NCBI GenBank assembly: GCA_910588135.1 | Contig: CAJUOT010000036.1 | Span: forward strand, 1-26,270 | Source of the DNA: an uncultured Oscillospiraceae bacterium | GTDB taxonomy: Bacteria > Bacillota > Clostridia > Oscillospirales > Oscillospiraceae | Direction of reading: 5' to 3' | Length of the DNA: 26,270 nt | Shown: in pieces, positions 1 through 7,177 of the stretch | How positions within the stretch are numbered: position 1 is the first letter of the stretch | Layout of the letters: each line of letters opens with the position of its first letter | The notes under the pieces: model-generated | The model's input: the letters and a program-made list of their open reading frames with translations, nothing else | What the model was told of the DNA's origin: nothing | Database searches by the model: none | Position numbers and translations under genes: made by a program

Positions 1-518
1 TTGGCCGCCGCGATGGCCTTGGGGTCCTTCTCCGGCTTGGACAGGTTGATGGTGATGTCCAAATCACCGTACTCCGTGGGGGCCTTCCACTGCACGTCTT
101 TCGCAATCCGGTCCCGGCGGATGTAGTTGGTGTCCTGGCTGAATTTATAATACCAGTCGGTGGCCCTCCGGGGGTCCAGCTGATAGTTCTGCTGGAACAG
201 GCTTCGGACCTCGCTGGGCCGGGGGGTGAGCCGCCCCATCAGCTCGGTGTCGAACAGGTCCCGGTAAACTACGGAGTTTTCTGTGAGAACACCACGGGCA
301 TAGGCGTCATCCAGCAGGGCCTCCAGGATGGGAGCCAGCTCGATTTTCTGGCTGTAAATATTCTTTTCCCACCAGAACTCCTCGCCGGGGTCGGTGTAAC
401 TGTCCAGCTTCAGTGCGTCCAAAATATTGTTGATGGCCCAATCCTTTTCATAGGGCCAGATCAAATCAGTCTGGATGGCATAGGCCGCCAGTTTGGAAAT
501 CGCTTCATTTCGCTCCAT
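1..518 (-). CDS. galT: UDP-glucose--hexose-1-phosphate uridylyltransferase, N-terminal part (cut by window edge)
   Basis: Leloir-pathway enzyme that swaps UMP between UDP-glucose and galactose-1-phosphate in the cytoplasm. The visible 172 residues begin MERNEAISKLAAYA and contain the stretch TDLIWPYEKDWAINNIL, then a tryptophan-rich FWWEKN segment and a DTELMGRLTPRPSEV segment. These match the N-terminus of the Gram-positive type GalT (about 500 aa), not the shorter E. coli type. The catalytic HPH region lies beyond the window. The ATG at 518 is preceded by AAGGGGGAA, which overlaps the end of galK; only 13 bp separate the two genes, so they are one operon with galK first. The left end is truncated only by the window edge. 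Confidence 0.88.
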   Translation of the reverse strand, partial: MERNEAISKLAAYAIQTDLIWPYEKDWAINNILDALKLDSYTDPGEEFWWEKNIYSQKIELAPILEALLDDAYARGVLTENSVVYRDLFDTELMGRLTPRPSEVRSLFQQNYQLDPRRATDWYYKFSQDTNYIRRDRIAKDVQWKAPTEYGDLDITINLSKPEKDPKAIAAA

Positions 519-531
519 CGCACGTTCCCCC

Positions 532-1836
532 TTATTCCGCGGCCACGCATCCGCCCTGGGGCCGGATGTGCAGAATGTGACACTTGCCCTGACCCAGCAG
601 GGCCTCCATGCCCGTCTTGAACCCGTCCAGCTTCCCGTTTGGCACCCAGGCCTGGATGGTGCCCGCAAAGCCGCCGCCGTGCACCCGGATGGCCCCGGCT
701 CCGTCCAGCAGCTCCCGGCCGATGGCCAGCGCCACGGGGATTGCCTGCTGCCTGGGGTCATAAGTGGACCAGGTGTTCTGCAAATGCAGGCAGGAGGACA
801 GGCCAGAGGCGTTTACCAGGGCCAGGAAGCGGTCAAAGTCTCCTGTCTTGAGGGCCTGGGCCTCCTGGACGGCCCGGCGGTCGTCGTCGTAGAAATGCAT
901 GGCCCGCAAAACCGCCCGGTCGCCGCACTGCGCGCGCAGGGCGGGCAGGCTGGCGCGGAACTCTGCCTCAGGCACATCGCACAGAACCTTTTTGCCAAAA
1001 TGGGCAGCAATCGAACACATTTCCCGGGTAATGTTGGAGTAATCTTCCGTCAGATGCCTGGCGCTGTGGTCAGAGCCGGTGTCCACAATGCACAGGGCAC
1101 AGCCCGATTGGGAAAAGTCATAGTCCACCCGCTCCACCACCGGGTCCGCCGGGTCCTTGAAGTCGATGGCCACACAGGCTCCCACCGAGGAGCCCATCTG
1201 GTCCATCAGGCCGCTGAGCTTGCCGAAATGGACGTTTTCCGCGTACTGCCCGATCTTGGCGATGGCGATGGGGTCCAGCCCGTCCTGGCAGCAGAAATGG
1301 TTGAAGATATTCCCCACCAGCGTCTCGTAGGCGGCGGAGGAGGACAGCCCGGAGCCGGACAGCACGGTGGAGGTGGCGCAGGCGTCAAAGCCGGACAGCT
1401 CATACCCCAGCTCTTTGATCTTTGCCGCCACCCCCCGCACCAGGGCGGCGGAGGTGTTCTCCTCCTCCTTTTGGGGGGACAGGTCATCCAGGGATATCTC
1501 CAGGGCCGGATAGCCCTCGGACATAATCCGCACCAGGCGCGTGCCGTTGGGCGCGGCGCAGGCCAGCATATCCATATCCACGCTGCCGCACAGCACATGG
1601 CCGTGCTGGTGGTCGGTGTGGTTTCCGCCGATTTCCGTGCGGCCCGGTCCGCTGAACAGGGCCGCGCCCTGAGCCCCTGCGCCAAACCGGGCGGCAAAGA
1701 CCTCCACGATGCGCGCGGCGCGGGCCCGGGCCCCGTCCAGCTTTTCAGCGCTGCCATCCAAAGCGTAGAGGGCGGCCAGGGTCCGGTCATGGTCCCCGCC
1801 CTTCAGGGCGGTCAAAAGCTGGGTACAGTCAGACAT
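532..1836 (-). CDS. galK: Galactokinase (GHMP kinase family)
   Basis: Phosphorylates galactose at C1 with ATP, the first committed Leloir step. The 434-aa protein has the three GHMP kinase motifs: the galactokinase signature GRTEIGGNHTDHQHG (residues 65-79), the ATP-binding loop SGSGLSSSAA (160-169) and a C-terminal HGGGFAGT glycine-rich motif. An MDQMGS segment holds the expected catalytic Asp. The signature reads GNHTDHQ instead of the textbook GEHTDY, a form I believe is common in Firmicutes homologues. A GTG nine bases upstream (1845) is possible, but the ATG at 1836 is better placed behind GAGGTGAGAGCG. It leads the galK-galT operon from its own promoter. Its product would feed UDP-galactose, the substrate of Glf encoded further right, although galE is not in the window. 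Confidence 0.93.
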   Translation of the reverse strand: MSDCTQLLTALKGGDHDRTLAALYALDGSAEKLDGARARAARIVEVFAARFGAGAQGAALFSGPGRTEIGGNHTDHQHGHVLCGSVDMDMLACAAPNGTRLVRIMSEGYPALEISLDDLSPQKEEENTSAALVRGVAAKIKELGYELSGFDACATSTVLSGSGLSSSAAYETLVGNIFNHFCCQDGLDPIAIAKIGQYAENVHFGKLSGLMDQMGSSVGACVAIDFKDPADPVVERVDYDFSQSGCALCIVDTGSDHSARHLTEDYSNITREMCSIAAHFGKKVLCDVPEAEFRASLPALRAQCGDRAVLRAMHFYDDDRRAVQEAQALKTGDFDRFLALVNASGLSSCLHLQNTWSTYDPRQQAIPVALAIGRELLDGAGAIRVHGGGFAGTIQAWVPNGKLDGFKTGMEALLGQGKCHILHIRPQGGCVAAE

Positions 1837-1906
1837 CGCTCTCACCTCATTCTAAGTATTTCGCATATGATTTGGCCGCAAAAACAGCCTTGCCTGCATT
1901 AATTGT

Positions 1907-1935
1907 AAGATACCACAACGGGCGGCTTTTGACAA
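1907..1935 (-). promoter_or_regulatory. Candidate sigma-A promoter of galK-galT
   Basis: On the minus strand TTGTCA (1930-1935, 5/6 to consensus) and TATCTT (1907-1912, 4/6) are separated by 17 bp. They sit about 70 bp upstream of the galK ATG, with no gene between. No clear operator or CRE-like palindrome was recognised around it. The call rests on hexamer match and spacing only. Confidence 0.5.
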
Positions 1936-1981
1936 GGGCACACGGAGAAAAACCGGCGGCCGTCCCCTCCCAGACGGCGCA

Positions 1982-2015
1982 AACGGCGGCGGAGCCTCTG
2001 GGCTCCGCCGCCGTT
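1982..2015 (-). terminator. Perfect 15-bp GC-rich hairpin, probable end of the recombinase transcript
   Basis: The arms 1982-1996 and 2001-2015 are perfectly complementary around a TCTG loop. The hairpin lies 32 bp past the recombinase stop codon and upstream of the galK promoter, where a minus-strand terminator is expected. The downstream U-run on the minus strand is short (TTT), so termination may be partial or factor-assisted. A smaller hairpin with a GAAA tetraloop (CCCCG/CGGGG, 2021-2034) lies directly before it in the transcript. Confidence 0.55.
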
Positions 2016-2047
2016 CAGTTCCCCGGAAACGGGGAATGCTGGGCTTG

Positions 2048-3718
2048 TTACTTCAGGCCGTTCTCGTAGGCCTCAATCATCTTCTTGAACGTGTGGCCCG
2101 TACGGCGTTTGAGTTTTTCCAGGGATCGCTGGGTGGATTCTCCCGTGAAGATCTTCACATCCAGGCGCAGCGTCCCGTTTTCCTCGGGCGTGACGTAGAT
2201 CTTGTCGATATACCGCTCCACGAACTCCTTGCCGATGAGGCCCTGGGCGGCGCTCTCCTGGGCGGCTTTCAGGGTACGGCGGATGTCCTCGATGTGCTTT
2301 TTGTACTCCGCGCTGGACTCCAGCTGCTCCTCCAGCTCCCGGACGGCCTCCGCCGCCGTCTTGATCTCCTCATTGCAGGCGGCGGTCATGGACAGGAAGT
2401 CGGCGTCGCTGATCTGGCCCGTGACATTGTATTCCAGCAGCTTGGACTTTTTCTTTTGGGCCAGCTCCGCCGCCTTTTTGTGCGCTTCGATCTGCCTGGC
2501 CGCCTCGCCATTATCGGCCAGCTCCCGGTACATCCGGATGTATTCCTCCACCATGGCGTCGGCGTCCGCCTTGGTCTCCTGGAACACGTCGAACAGCAGG
2601 GGCTTGAGCTCCTCCTCGTAGATGGCGAAGGAGGGGCAGGAGTCCGCCCCGGCCTTGATTTTGCCGGAGCACACCCACTTGCTGTTTTTGCGGCCCTGCC
2701 TGTCCCTGGACTCCCGGCGGTAGTAAGGCGCCCCGCAGTGGGTGCACAGCAGCTTGCCCGTGAGCAGGTTGTCGTGGTTGCAGATGCCCTGGCGGGCCTT
2801 CACGTCCTCGCTGCGGCGCTTCAGCACGGCGTTGGCCCTGTCCCACAGCTCCTCGGACACGATGGCGGGGACGATCTCGCCGGTCTCATCCTTGAACATC
2901 ACCCACTCCTCCGGGGGAAGGAACTTCTGCTTCTTGGTGAACATATCCACCACCCGGACTTTATTGCCCACATAATACCCCTTGTACTTGGGGTTGGCGA
3001 TCATGTTGGACATGGTGGAGTGGGCGATTTTATTGCCCTTCAGATTGCGGTAGCCCTTGTCCCAGAAGATGGCCTCGACCTGCTTCATGGAGTATTGACC
3101 GGTGGCGTACAGCTCGAACAGCTCCCGCACCATGGCGGCCTGCCCCTCGTCCACCACCAGCCGCTTGTTTTCCTTGCGGTAGCCGAATATGCGGTCGTTG
3201 CCCAGCACCACGCTCTGCTTGATGGCCTGCTGGTGGCCGAACTTCACCCGGCTGGACAGCTTGCGCAGCTCGTCCTGGGCGATGGAGGACATGATGGACA
3301 GGCGCAGCTCGCTGTCCTCATCGAAGGTGTTGATGTTGTCGTTCTGGAAGAACACCCCCACGCCGCTGGACAGAAGCTGGCGGGTGAACTGGATGGAGTC
3401 CAGGGTGTTGCGGGCGAAGCGGGAGATCTCCTTGGTGATCACCAGGTCGAACTTGTCCGCCCCGGCGTCGTCGATCATGCGGTTGAAATTTTCCCGCTTG
3501 CGGGTGGAGATGCCGGACAGGCCCTCGTCGATGTAGCCAGGGATAAAGGTCCAGGCCTTGTTTTTGCGGATCAGGTCCTCGTAGTAGCTGATCTGGTTGC
3601 CCAGGGAGTTGAGCTGTTCGTCGCTCTCGGAGGATACCCGGGCGTAGTAGGTCACCCGCAGGGGGATGTCGTAGACGGCGCGGGTGCGCAGCTCCTGGCG
3701 GATGGTATGTAGATCCAT
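2048..3718 (-). CDS. Large serine recombinase (site-specific, resolvase/integrase family)
   Basis: Site-specific DNA recombinase that cuts through a 5'-phosphoserine intermediate. The 556-aa protein has the N-terminal resolvase domain with YYARVSS (nucleophile Ser29, adjacent Arg27), followed by the conserved SRFARNTLD (Arg100, Arg103). Next come the recombinase domain and a zinc ribbon with Cys325, Cys328, Cys350 and Cys361. A lysine- and glutamate-rich coiled coil precedes the C-terminal basic tail. Length and domain order fit an intact large serine integrase of the kind found on Clostridial ICEs and phages. The ATG at 3718 follows a near-perfect AAGGAGGTCC site. It stands alone except for a small gene upstream, with no phage, conjugation or cargo genes here, so it is either a remnant, a minimal element or a domesticated invertase. 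Confidence 0.95.
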   Translation of the reverse strand: MDLHTIRQELRTRAVYDIPLRVTYYARVSSESDEQLNSLGNQISYYEDLIRKNKAWTFIPGYIDEGLSGISTRKRENFNRMIDDAGADKFDLVITKEISRFARNTLDSIQFTRQLLSSGVGVFFQNDNINTFDEDSELRLSIMSSIAQDELRKLSSRVKFGHQQAIKQSVVLGNDRIFGYRKENKRLVVDEGQAAMVRELFELYATGQYSMKQVEAIFWDKGYRNLKGNKIAHSTMSNMIANPKYKGYYVGNKVRVVDMFTKKQKFLPPEEWVMFKDETGEIVPAIVSEELWDRANAVLKRRSEDVKARQGICNHDNLLTGKLLCTHCGAPYYRRESRDRQGRKNSKWVCSGKIKAGADSCPSFAIYEEELKPLLFDVFQETKADADAMVEEYIRMYRELADNGEAARQIEAHKKAAELAQKKKSKLLEYNVTGQISDADFLSMTAACNEEIKTAAEAVRELEEQLESSAEYKKHIEDIRRTLKAAQESAAQGLIGKEFVERYIDKIYVTPEENGTLRLDVKIFTGESTQRSLEKLKRRTGHTFKKMIEAYENGLK

Positions 3719-3737
3719 GGCAGGACCTCCTTAAGTT

Positions 3738-3788
3738 TCGTTATATCATGTTCTTTTTGCAGTATAACATATGATACGAAAAAGTCAA
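3738..3788 (-). promoter_or_regulatory. Strong promoter of the recombinase overlapping an imperfect palindrome
   Basis: Minus-strand TTGACT (3783-3788) and TATACT (3761-3766) are 16 bp apart and about 45 bp from the recombinase ATG, a near-consensus sigma-A promoter. The AT-rich block is flanked by an imperfect inverted repeat: TCGTTATATCATGTT at 3738-3752 and AACATATGATACGA at 3766-3779. The repeat covers the -10 element and start site. It could be an operator (autoregulation) or a recombinase binding site; the sequence alone does not decide. Confidence 0.65.
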
Positions 3789-3909
3789 GGGCAGCGGGGC
3801 TATATTGAGCCCGGCCTCCCTGTGTGTGGGGAGCGGTGCAAGGAGGCGGCCCCCTGTTCGGAGGGCTTCGAGTGGCTGGCCCAGGCGAAACGCCCGCGGC
3901 CTCTGGCGT

Positions 3910-4083
3910 TTACAGGGACGGCGCGTTCCATCCATTGATTTTCAGCGCCATTTTATTGCGCTCCCGCTCGGTAATCAGCCCTTTCTCATACAGGGTCTGA
4001 TTGTAGTAGGCCAGCCAGAGGCGGCCGCCCAGCTCCCGCTTTTTTTGTTCCTCTGTCGTGGTGTTCTGCTTTGCCATGGGCAT
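3910..4083 (-). CDS. 57-aa SHOCT-like small protein upstream of the recombinase
   Basis: Function unknown. The protein begins MPMAKQNTTTEEQKKREL and continues with LWLAYYNQTLYEKGLITERE, which resembles the short SHOCT helix-turn-helix pattern (hydrophobic helix, then a GLIT-E-E/R turn, then a second helix). Small genes of this kind are often found just before serine recombinases in Clostridial mobile elements (recollection, not searched). The ATG at 4083 has GGAGGGAGG directly upstream; an in-frame ATG at 4077 is a poorer choice. A weak 7-bp stem (3888-3894/3905-3911) overlaps its stop codon. The 190-bp gap to the recombinase holds the recombinase promoter, so the two may be transcribed separately. 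Confidence 0.6.
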   Translation of the reverse strand: MPMAKQNTTTEEQKKRELGGRLWLAYYNQTLYEKGLITERERNKMALKINGWNAPSL

Positions 4084-4178
4084 GCCGCCTCCCTCCGGTG
4101 CAATGATTTCCAGTTTTGGGGTTTGCTATGCGTTTGGTGATGGCGCGCTCCTTTCTCCCGGGATGGCCCGGGGCAAGA

Positions 4179-4208
4179 ATGGCGCAGACCTCACAGGGTC
4201 TGCGCCAT
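4179..4208. repeat. 12-bp perfect hairpin upstream of the small SHOCT-like gene
   Basis: Arms 4179-4190 (ATGGCGCAGACC) and 4197-4208 are perfectly complementary with a 6-base loop. On the minus strand it is followed by ATTCTT, too weak a U-run for a convincing terminator. It lies about 95 bp before the small gene and could be a weak terminator, a leader structure or part of an element end. Confidence 0.45.
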
Positions 4209-4339
4209 GGTATGGGCCACGTTTCCAGGAATACCGGCAACCGGGGCAGTCATCACAAGGCTTTGGGCGAGCTAAGCACCACCCTTGAACAGGCCGGGGG
4301 GAAATTTTTATCATCTGGACTTTTCACGTATTGGGCACC

Positions 4340-4376
4340 AAAAAAGCCGGAACCCCTGAAAAATCAAGGGTTCCGG
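4340..4376 (-). terminator. Intrinsic terminator closing the glycosylation operon
   Basis: On the minus strand a 9-bp stem (CCGGAACCC 4347-4355 paired with 4368-4376) with additional inner pairing is followed by a run of six U (4340-4345). It lies about 210 bp after the stop of the pyruvate-kinase-like gene, the last gene of the long operon. Read from the plus strand the U-run is weak, so the direction is clear. Confidence 0.8.
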
Positions 4377-4481
4377 TTTCTGCGTTGTGATTCTGCCATA
4401 TCCGGCAAATTTTTGCGTACAAATTTTCAGCCGGGTTCCACGTCTCAGGGTGCCCTGGAGCCCGGGAGCTGATGGGCTGTC

Positions 4482-4520
4482 CAATGCGCCGGGAACACCC
4501 TGCCGGGACACGGCGCATTG
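4482..4520. repeat. Inverted repeat CAATGCGCC/GGCGCATTG
   Basis: Two perfect 9-bp arms (4482-4490 and 4512-4520) flank a 21-base loop that itself contains the short repeat CGGGA-ACA/CGGGACA. It lies 64 bp after the pyruvate-kinase-like stop codon, within the 3' untranslated part of the operon transcript. It has no U-run, so it is not a classic terminator. Confidence 0.4.
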
Positions 4521-4583
4521 ATATTCGGCCTTCAGGGGGCCGCCCCCGAACCACCCGTGAGCTCTGTTCCAGCCCTGTCCCCG

Positions 4584-5543
4584 TCACAGTTCAATCTTCT
4601 CCGCCATAATTTCCCCATCCATCTGCTCCAGCAGCCGGACACACTCGGGGACATAGCGCCCCACCGCCGTCTCCTCGGACATCTGCACGCCGTACACGCC
4701 GGACTTCATGATCTCGTACAGCGCCTCAATCTCCCCGATGGTGGGAATGGGCTTGGTCTCCATGTTCTTCAGCACCTGGGTGGCCAGGAATACCTTCACG
4801 TCAAAGTACAGCGCCTTGTCGATGATGTACTTCTGGAAGCGGGGGATCTTCTCGATGCCGATGTCGGTGGACAGGTCGCCCCGGTCCACCAGGATGTACT
4901 TCACCAAGGGCAGGATCTCGTTGATGTGCTCCACCGCATCAATGGTCTCGATCTTGGAGATCACCTGGGTTCCCTTGCCGATGAGGGCCTGGGCCTCCCT
5001 GACGTTGTCCGCCGAGCGCACGAAGGACAGCCCCACGTAGTCCAGCCTGTACTGGTTGGCCAGGTCGATGAGCTGGCGGTCCTTCTCGAACAGGAAGGGG
5101 ATGTCCTGGTGGATGCCCCGGACGTGGACGCCCTTGCCGTTAATCAGCACTCCGTCGGACTTGGACAGGAACACGATCTGCTCACTGTCGGCGGACACCA
5201 CCTCGAACTCAAACACGCTGTCGTTGGCCCAGGCGGTCATTCCAGGGCGGAGGTGGCGGTAGAAGTCCGGGTAGTTGAACTGGCCGGCGCGCAGGGCAAA
5301 GGTCTTGCCCTTCTCCAGCTGGACGCCCGCCTGGAGGTTGGCGGTGCGCACTTTGTTCCCCGGCAGGTCCATGAGGATGGCGGCGCCGGGGATCTGGCCG
5401 CGGATGTTCTTGATGCCCGCCTCAATGTCGGCGATGGTGCCGTGGGCGCCGTTGATGCGGTAGATATTCTTTTCGCTGTGGACCTGGGCCAACGGCACCT
5501 CGTGGGCCAGGGCGGGGCCGGTGGTGAGGATGTATTTCTGCAT
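4584..5543 (-). CDS. Short pyruvate-kinase-like protein lacking the C-terminal domain
   Basis: Homologous to the catalytic barrel (A) and lid (B) domains of pyruvate kinase, which moves phosphate between PEP and ADP. At 319 aa it stops where the usual 470-aa enzyme would begin its C-terminal allosteric domain. Catalytic positions appear kept: RIN (29-31), SKIE (Lys197, Glu199), RGDL (221-224, metal Asp223) and ATQV (Thr255). The usual DTKGPEIR motif is DLPGNKVR (59-66), with Lys64 at the position of the Glu that governs potassium dependence. RLNFSHG is RINGAHG, so a K+ ligand Ser is lost. It is the last gene of the operon, 14 bp after the antiporter, with AAAGGAG before its ATG. It could be a K+-independent kinase or a related phosphotransferase; the real substrate is unknown. 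Confidence 0.75.
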   Translation of the reverse strand: MQKYILTTGPALAHEVPLAQVHSEKNIYRINGAHGTIADIEAGIKNIRGQIPGAAILMDLPGNKVRTANLQAGVQLEKGKTFALRAGQFNYPDFYRHLRPGMTAWANDSVFEFEVVSADSEQIVFLSKSDGVLINGKGVHVRGIHQDIPFLFEKDRQLIDLANQYRLDYVGLSFVRSADNVREAQALIGKGTQVISKIETIDAVEHINEILPLVKYILVDRGDLSTDIGIEKIPRFQKYIIDKALYFDVKVFLATQVLKNMETKPIPTIGEIEALYEIMKSGVYGVQMSEETAVGRYVPECVRLLEQMDGEIMAEKIEL

Positions 5544-5557
5544 GACAACGCGCTCCT

Positions 5558-6826
5558 TTACGATTGTTTCGTCAGTTCCATGAAAATGGTGTCGTCCTTC
5601 TTCTGCTGATAGCGCAGCCAGTACCCCGCAATGAGAGAGGACAGCATGGTGGTGAGGATCAGCACTGTGAAAAACTCCACGCTGATGAGTTCATAGGAAT
5701 AGGCCACCGTGGCCAGCACGATCCCCGGGCCGCCCCGGGCGTTCATGGTGACGGCGAAGTTCACGATCACCTGCTTTTTCAGGTCGGTGAACAACAGCAT
5801 GACCGCCGTGCCCGCCGCCTCCAGGCCAAAGGCGATGGCGAAGAACAACAGGAACCGCCCCAGAGAGAAGTTATGGATCAAGTTGAGCTGGATGCCCACC
5901 AGGGCAAAGTAGATGGGCACGAACAGGGAGAAGGAGAAGTTGGCAACCGCCTCCATCCGCCCCTCCGCCTCCGGGTCGTTCTGGGAGACGGCCTTGACGA
6001 TGTAGCCGGTGAGGAAGGCGGAGTACATGATGTTGATGCCCGCCCCGTACAGCGCTGCCGAGAACAGCAGCAGGGCGATAAAGCTCACCGTGTAGAAGTC
6101 CGTGGCCTTTACCCTGTTCCGGTAACCGCTGTGGAGGTGGTCCGCCGCCAACTTGGCTATGACGAACATCCCCAGGGTGAAGGCGATGACCAGCAGCATA
6201 TCCGGCAGGTTGACCTCCCCGGTGGCGGCCATCCGGGTGGCTACGTTCAGAAGAATCCACAGGCACAGGTCCTGAAAGGTGGACACTGTCAGCACCGTGT
6301 TGGTGAAGGCGGTGTTCATCACGCCCATGTCAAAGAAAATCTTGGAGATCACCGGGATGGAGGTGATGGCCACGCCGATAACGAACACCAGCAGGAAAGA
6401 GATATCGTTCCCTCGGACACCGATGAACGCCTGCTGGAACAGCCCCGCGAAGGGGATGGCCGCCAGCATGGGCAGCACCGTGGCCCCGGTGAACACGCAG
6501 CCGATGATCTTCAGGTTCTTCCGGTCCACGTCGATACGGGTATTGAAGCCGGAGGAGAACATGAGGAACACCAGGCCCAGCTGGTAGAACAGGTTCAGCA
6601 CCTTGCCCTCCTCCGGGTAGGCCAGGAAGATGGACTCCATCTGGGCGGGGAAGAAGTGGTACAGGAAGGTGCCGCCGAACAGCAGCCCCCCGGTGATCTC
6701 TCCCACCACCTTGGGGGCCTTGACGGCCTCCATCAGCTTCCCGCACAGGTACGCCCCCGCCAGCAGCAGGGCCAGGGCCAGGAACGTGGTGATGATCTCA
6801 TACTCTGACAGTGTTTGCAGCGTCAT
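5558..6826 (-). CDS. CPA2-family cation:proton antiporter
   Basis: Integral membrane protein of 422 aa with about 12 hydrophobic segments, exchanging Na+ or K+ for protons. The early PKVVGEITGGLLFG motif (38-51) is the classic signature after the first helix of KefB/NapA-like CPA2 transporters. It has no C-terminal TrkA-N or other regulatory domain, so it is a membrane-domain-only form. A MNARGGPG segment near residue 360 is typical of the family. It is preceded by a 105-bp gap with a possible promoter, and followed after 14 bp by the pyruvate-kinase-like gene, so these two could be a sub-operon. What it transports in a glycan operon is unclear; ion balance during sulfate uptake or activation is one speculative role. 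Confidence 0.87.
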   Translation of the reverse strand: MTLQTLSEYEIITTFLALALLLAGAYLCGKLMEAVKAPKVVGEITGGLLFGGTFLYHFFPAQMESIFLAYPEEGKVLNLFYQLGLVFLMFSSGFNTRIDVDRKNLKIIGCVFTGATVLPMLAAIPFAGLFQQAFIGVRGNDISFLLVFVIGVAITSIPVISKIFFDMGVMNTAFTNTVLTVSTFQDLCLWILLNVATRMAATGEVNLPDMLLVIAFTLGMFVIAKLAADHLHSGYRNRVKATDFYTVSFIALLLFSAALYGAGINIMYSAFLTGYIVKAVSQNDPEAEGRMEAVANFSFSLFVPIYFALVGIQLNLIHNFSLGRFLLFFAIAFGLEAAGTAVMLLFTDLKKQVIVNFAVTMNARGGPGIVLATVAYSYELISVEFFTVLILTTMLSSLIAGYWLRYQQKKDDTIFMELTKQS

Positions 6827-6850
6827 AAATACCGCCCCCTTCTTGTCCGT

Positions 6851-6878
6851 ATTTTACAGGGTTTCCGGGCAAAAGCAA
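6851..6878 (-). promoter_or_regulatory. Weak candidate promoter before the antiporter gene
   Basis: Minus-strand TTGCTT (6873-6878) and TAAAAT (6851-6856, 5/6) are 16 bp apart in the only gap over 50 bp inside the long operon. The -10 is good, the -35 poor. It would allow separate expression of the antiporter and pyruvate-kinase-like genes. Confidence 0.35.
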
Positions 6879-6931
6879 GGGGGTTTGCCGTCCTTTGGTT
6901 GCATTCCAAGAAAGTGAGAAAATCCCGGCGG

Positions 6932-7177
6932 CTATCGGGTCTGAAGGATCTTGTACACCCGGGAGATGCTCAAATCGTATTTTCGCGCCAGGTCCGCCAC
7001 CTCGTACTCCCCGCTGTAGAAGTCGTCCCGGAGCTGAAGGTTGCGCTCCTCCAAATCGGTGAACTCCGTGTTGGAGGGGAAGTAGACCGTGGTCCCGGCC
7101 AGCATGGACACGATGGAGGCGTAGGTGGGCTCGTCCACCAGCTCCCGCAGCTTTTTCAGCGCGGCCTTGGAGGTCAT
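6932..7177 (-). CDS. 81-aa Mor-like helix-turn-helix protein
   Basis: Small cytoplasmic protein whose C-terminal half (EVADLARKYDLSISRVYKIL) is a helix-turn-helix of the type found in the Mor/C phage transcription activator family; the N-terminal half is helical and may dimerise. Its function here is not known; it may regulate the operon or its sulfate genes. The ATG at 7177 overlaps the sat stop codon by four bases (ATGA), so it is translationally coupled to ATP sulfurylase, an unusual position for a regulator. It ends with TAG before the 105-bp gap leading to the antiporter gene. Confidence 0.65.
   Translation of the reverse strand: MTSKAALKKLRELVDEPTYASIVSMLAGTTVYFPSNTEFTDLEERNLQLRDDFYSGEYEVADLARKYDLSISRVYKILQTR

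Larger units (their letters stand above)
4084..4583. other. 500-bp non-coding boundary between the glycan operon and the recombinase element
   Basis: No convincing gene was found here on either strand. The region holds a 12-bp hairpin, an intrinsic terminator and a 9-bp inverted repeat (listed separately), plus an AT-rich stretch (AAATTTTTGCGTACAAATTTT, 4408-4428 approximately). It is where one end of the mobile element would be expected, but I could not identify a matching direct repeat on the other side. Confidence 0.5.

Noticed and set aside
2036..3712. 558-aa plus-strand open frame opposite the serine recombinase
   Set aside because: Hydrophobic, Leu/Val/His-rich translation typical of the antisense frame of a GC-rich gene; no motif; the minus strand encodes a clear recombinase.
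3986..4240. 84-aa minus-strand open frame containing ITKRIANPKTGN
   Set aside because: Overlaps the SHOCT-like gene in another frame and reads through the 12-bp hairpin; the short motif recalls small mobile-element proteins but the rest does not, so at most a decayed fragment.
5564..6808. 414-aa plus-strand open frame opposite the antiporter
   Set aside because: Extremely Gln/Gly/His-rich with no membrane segments or domains; mirror image of the antiporter codons.
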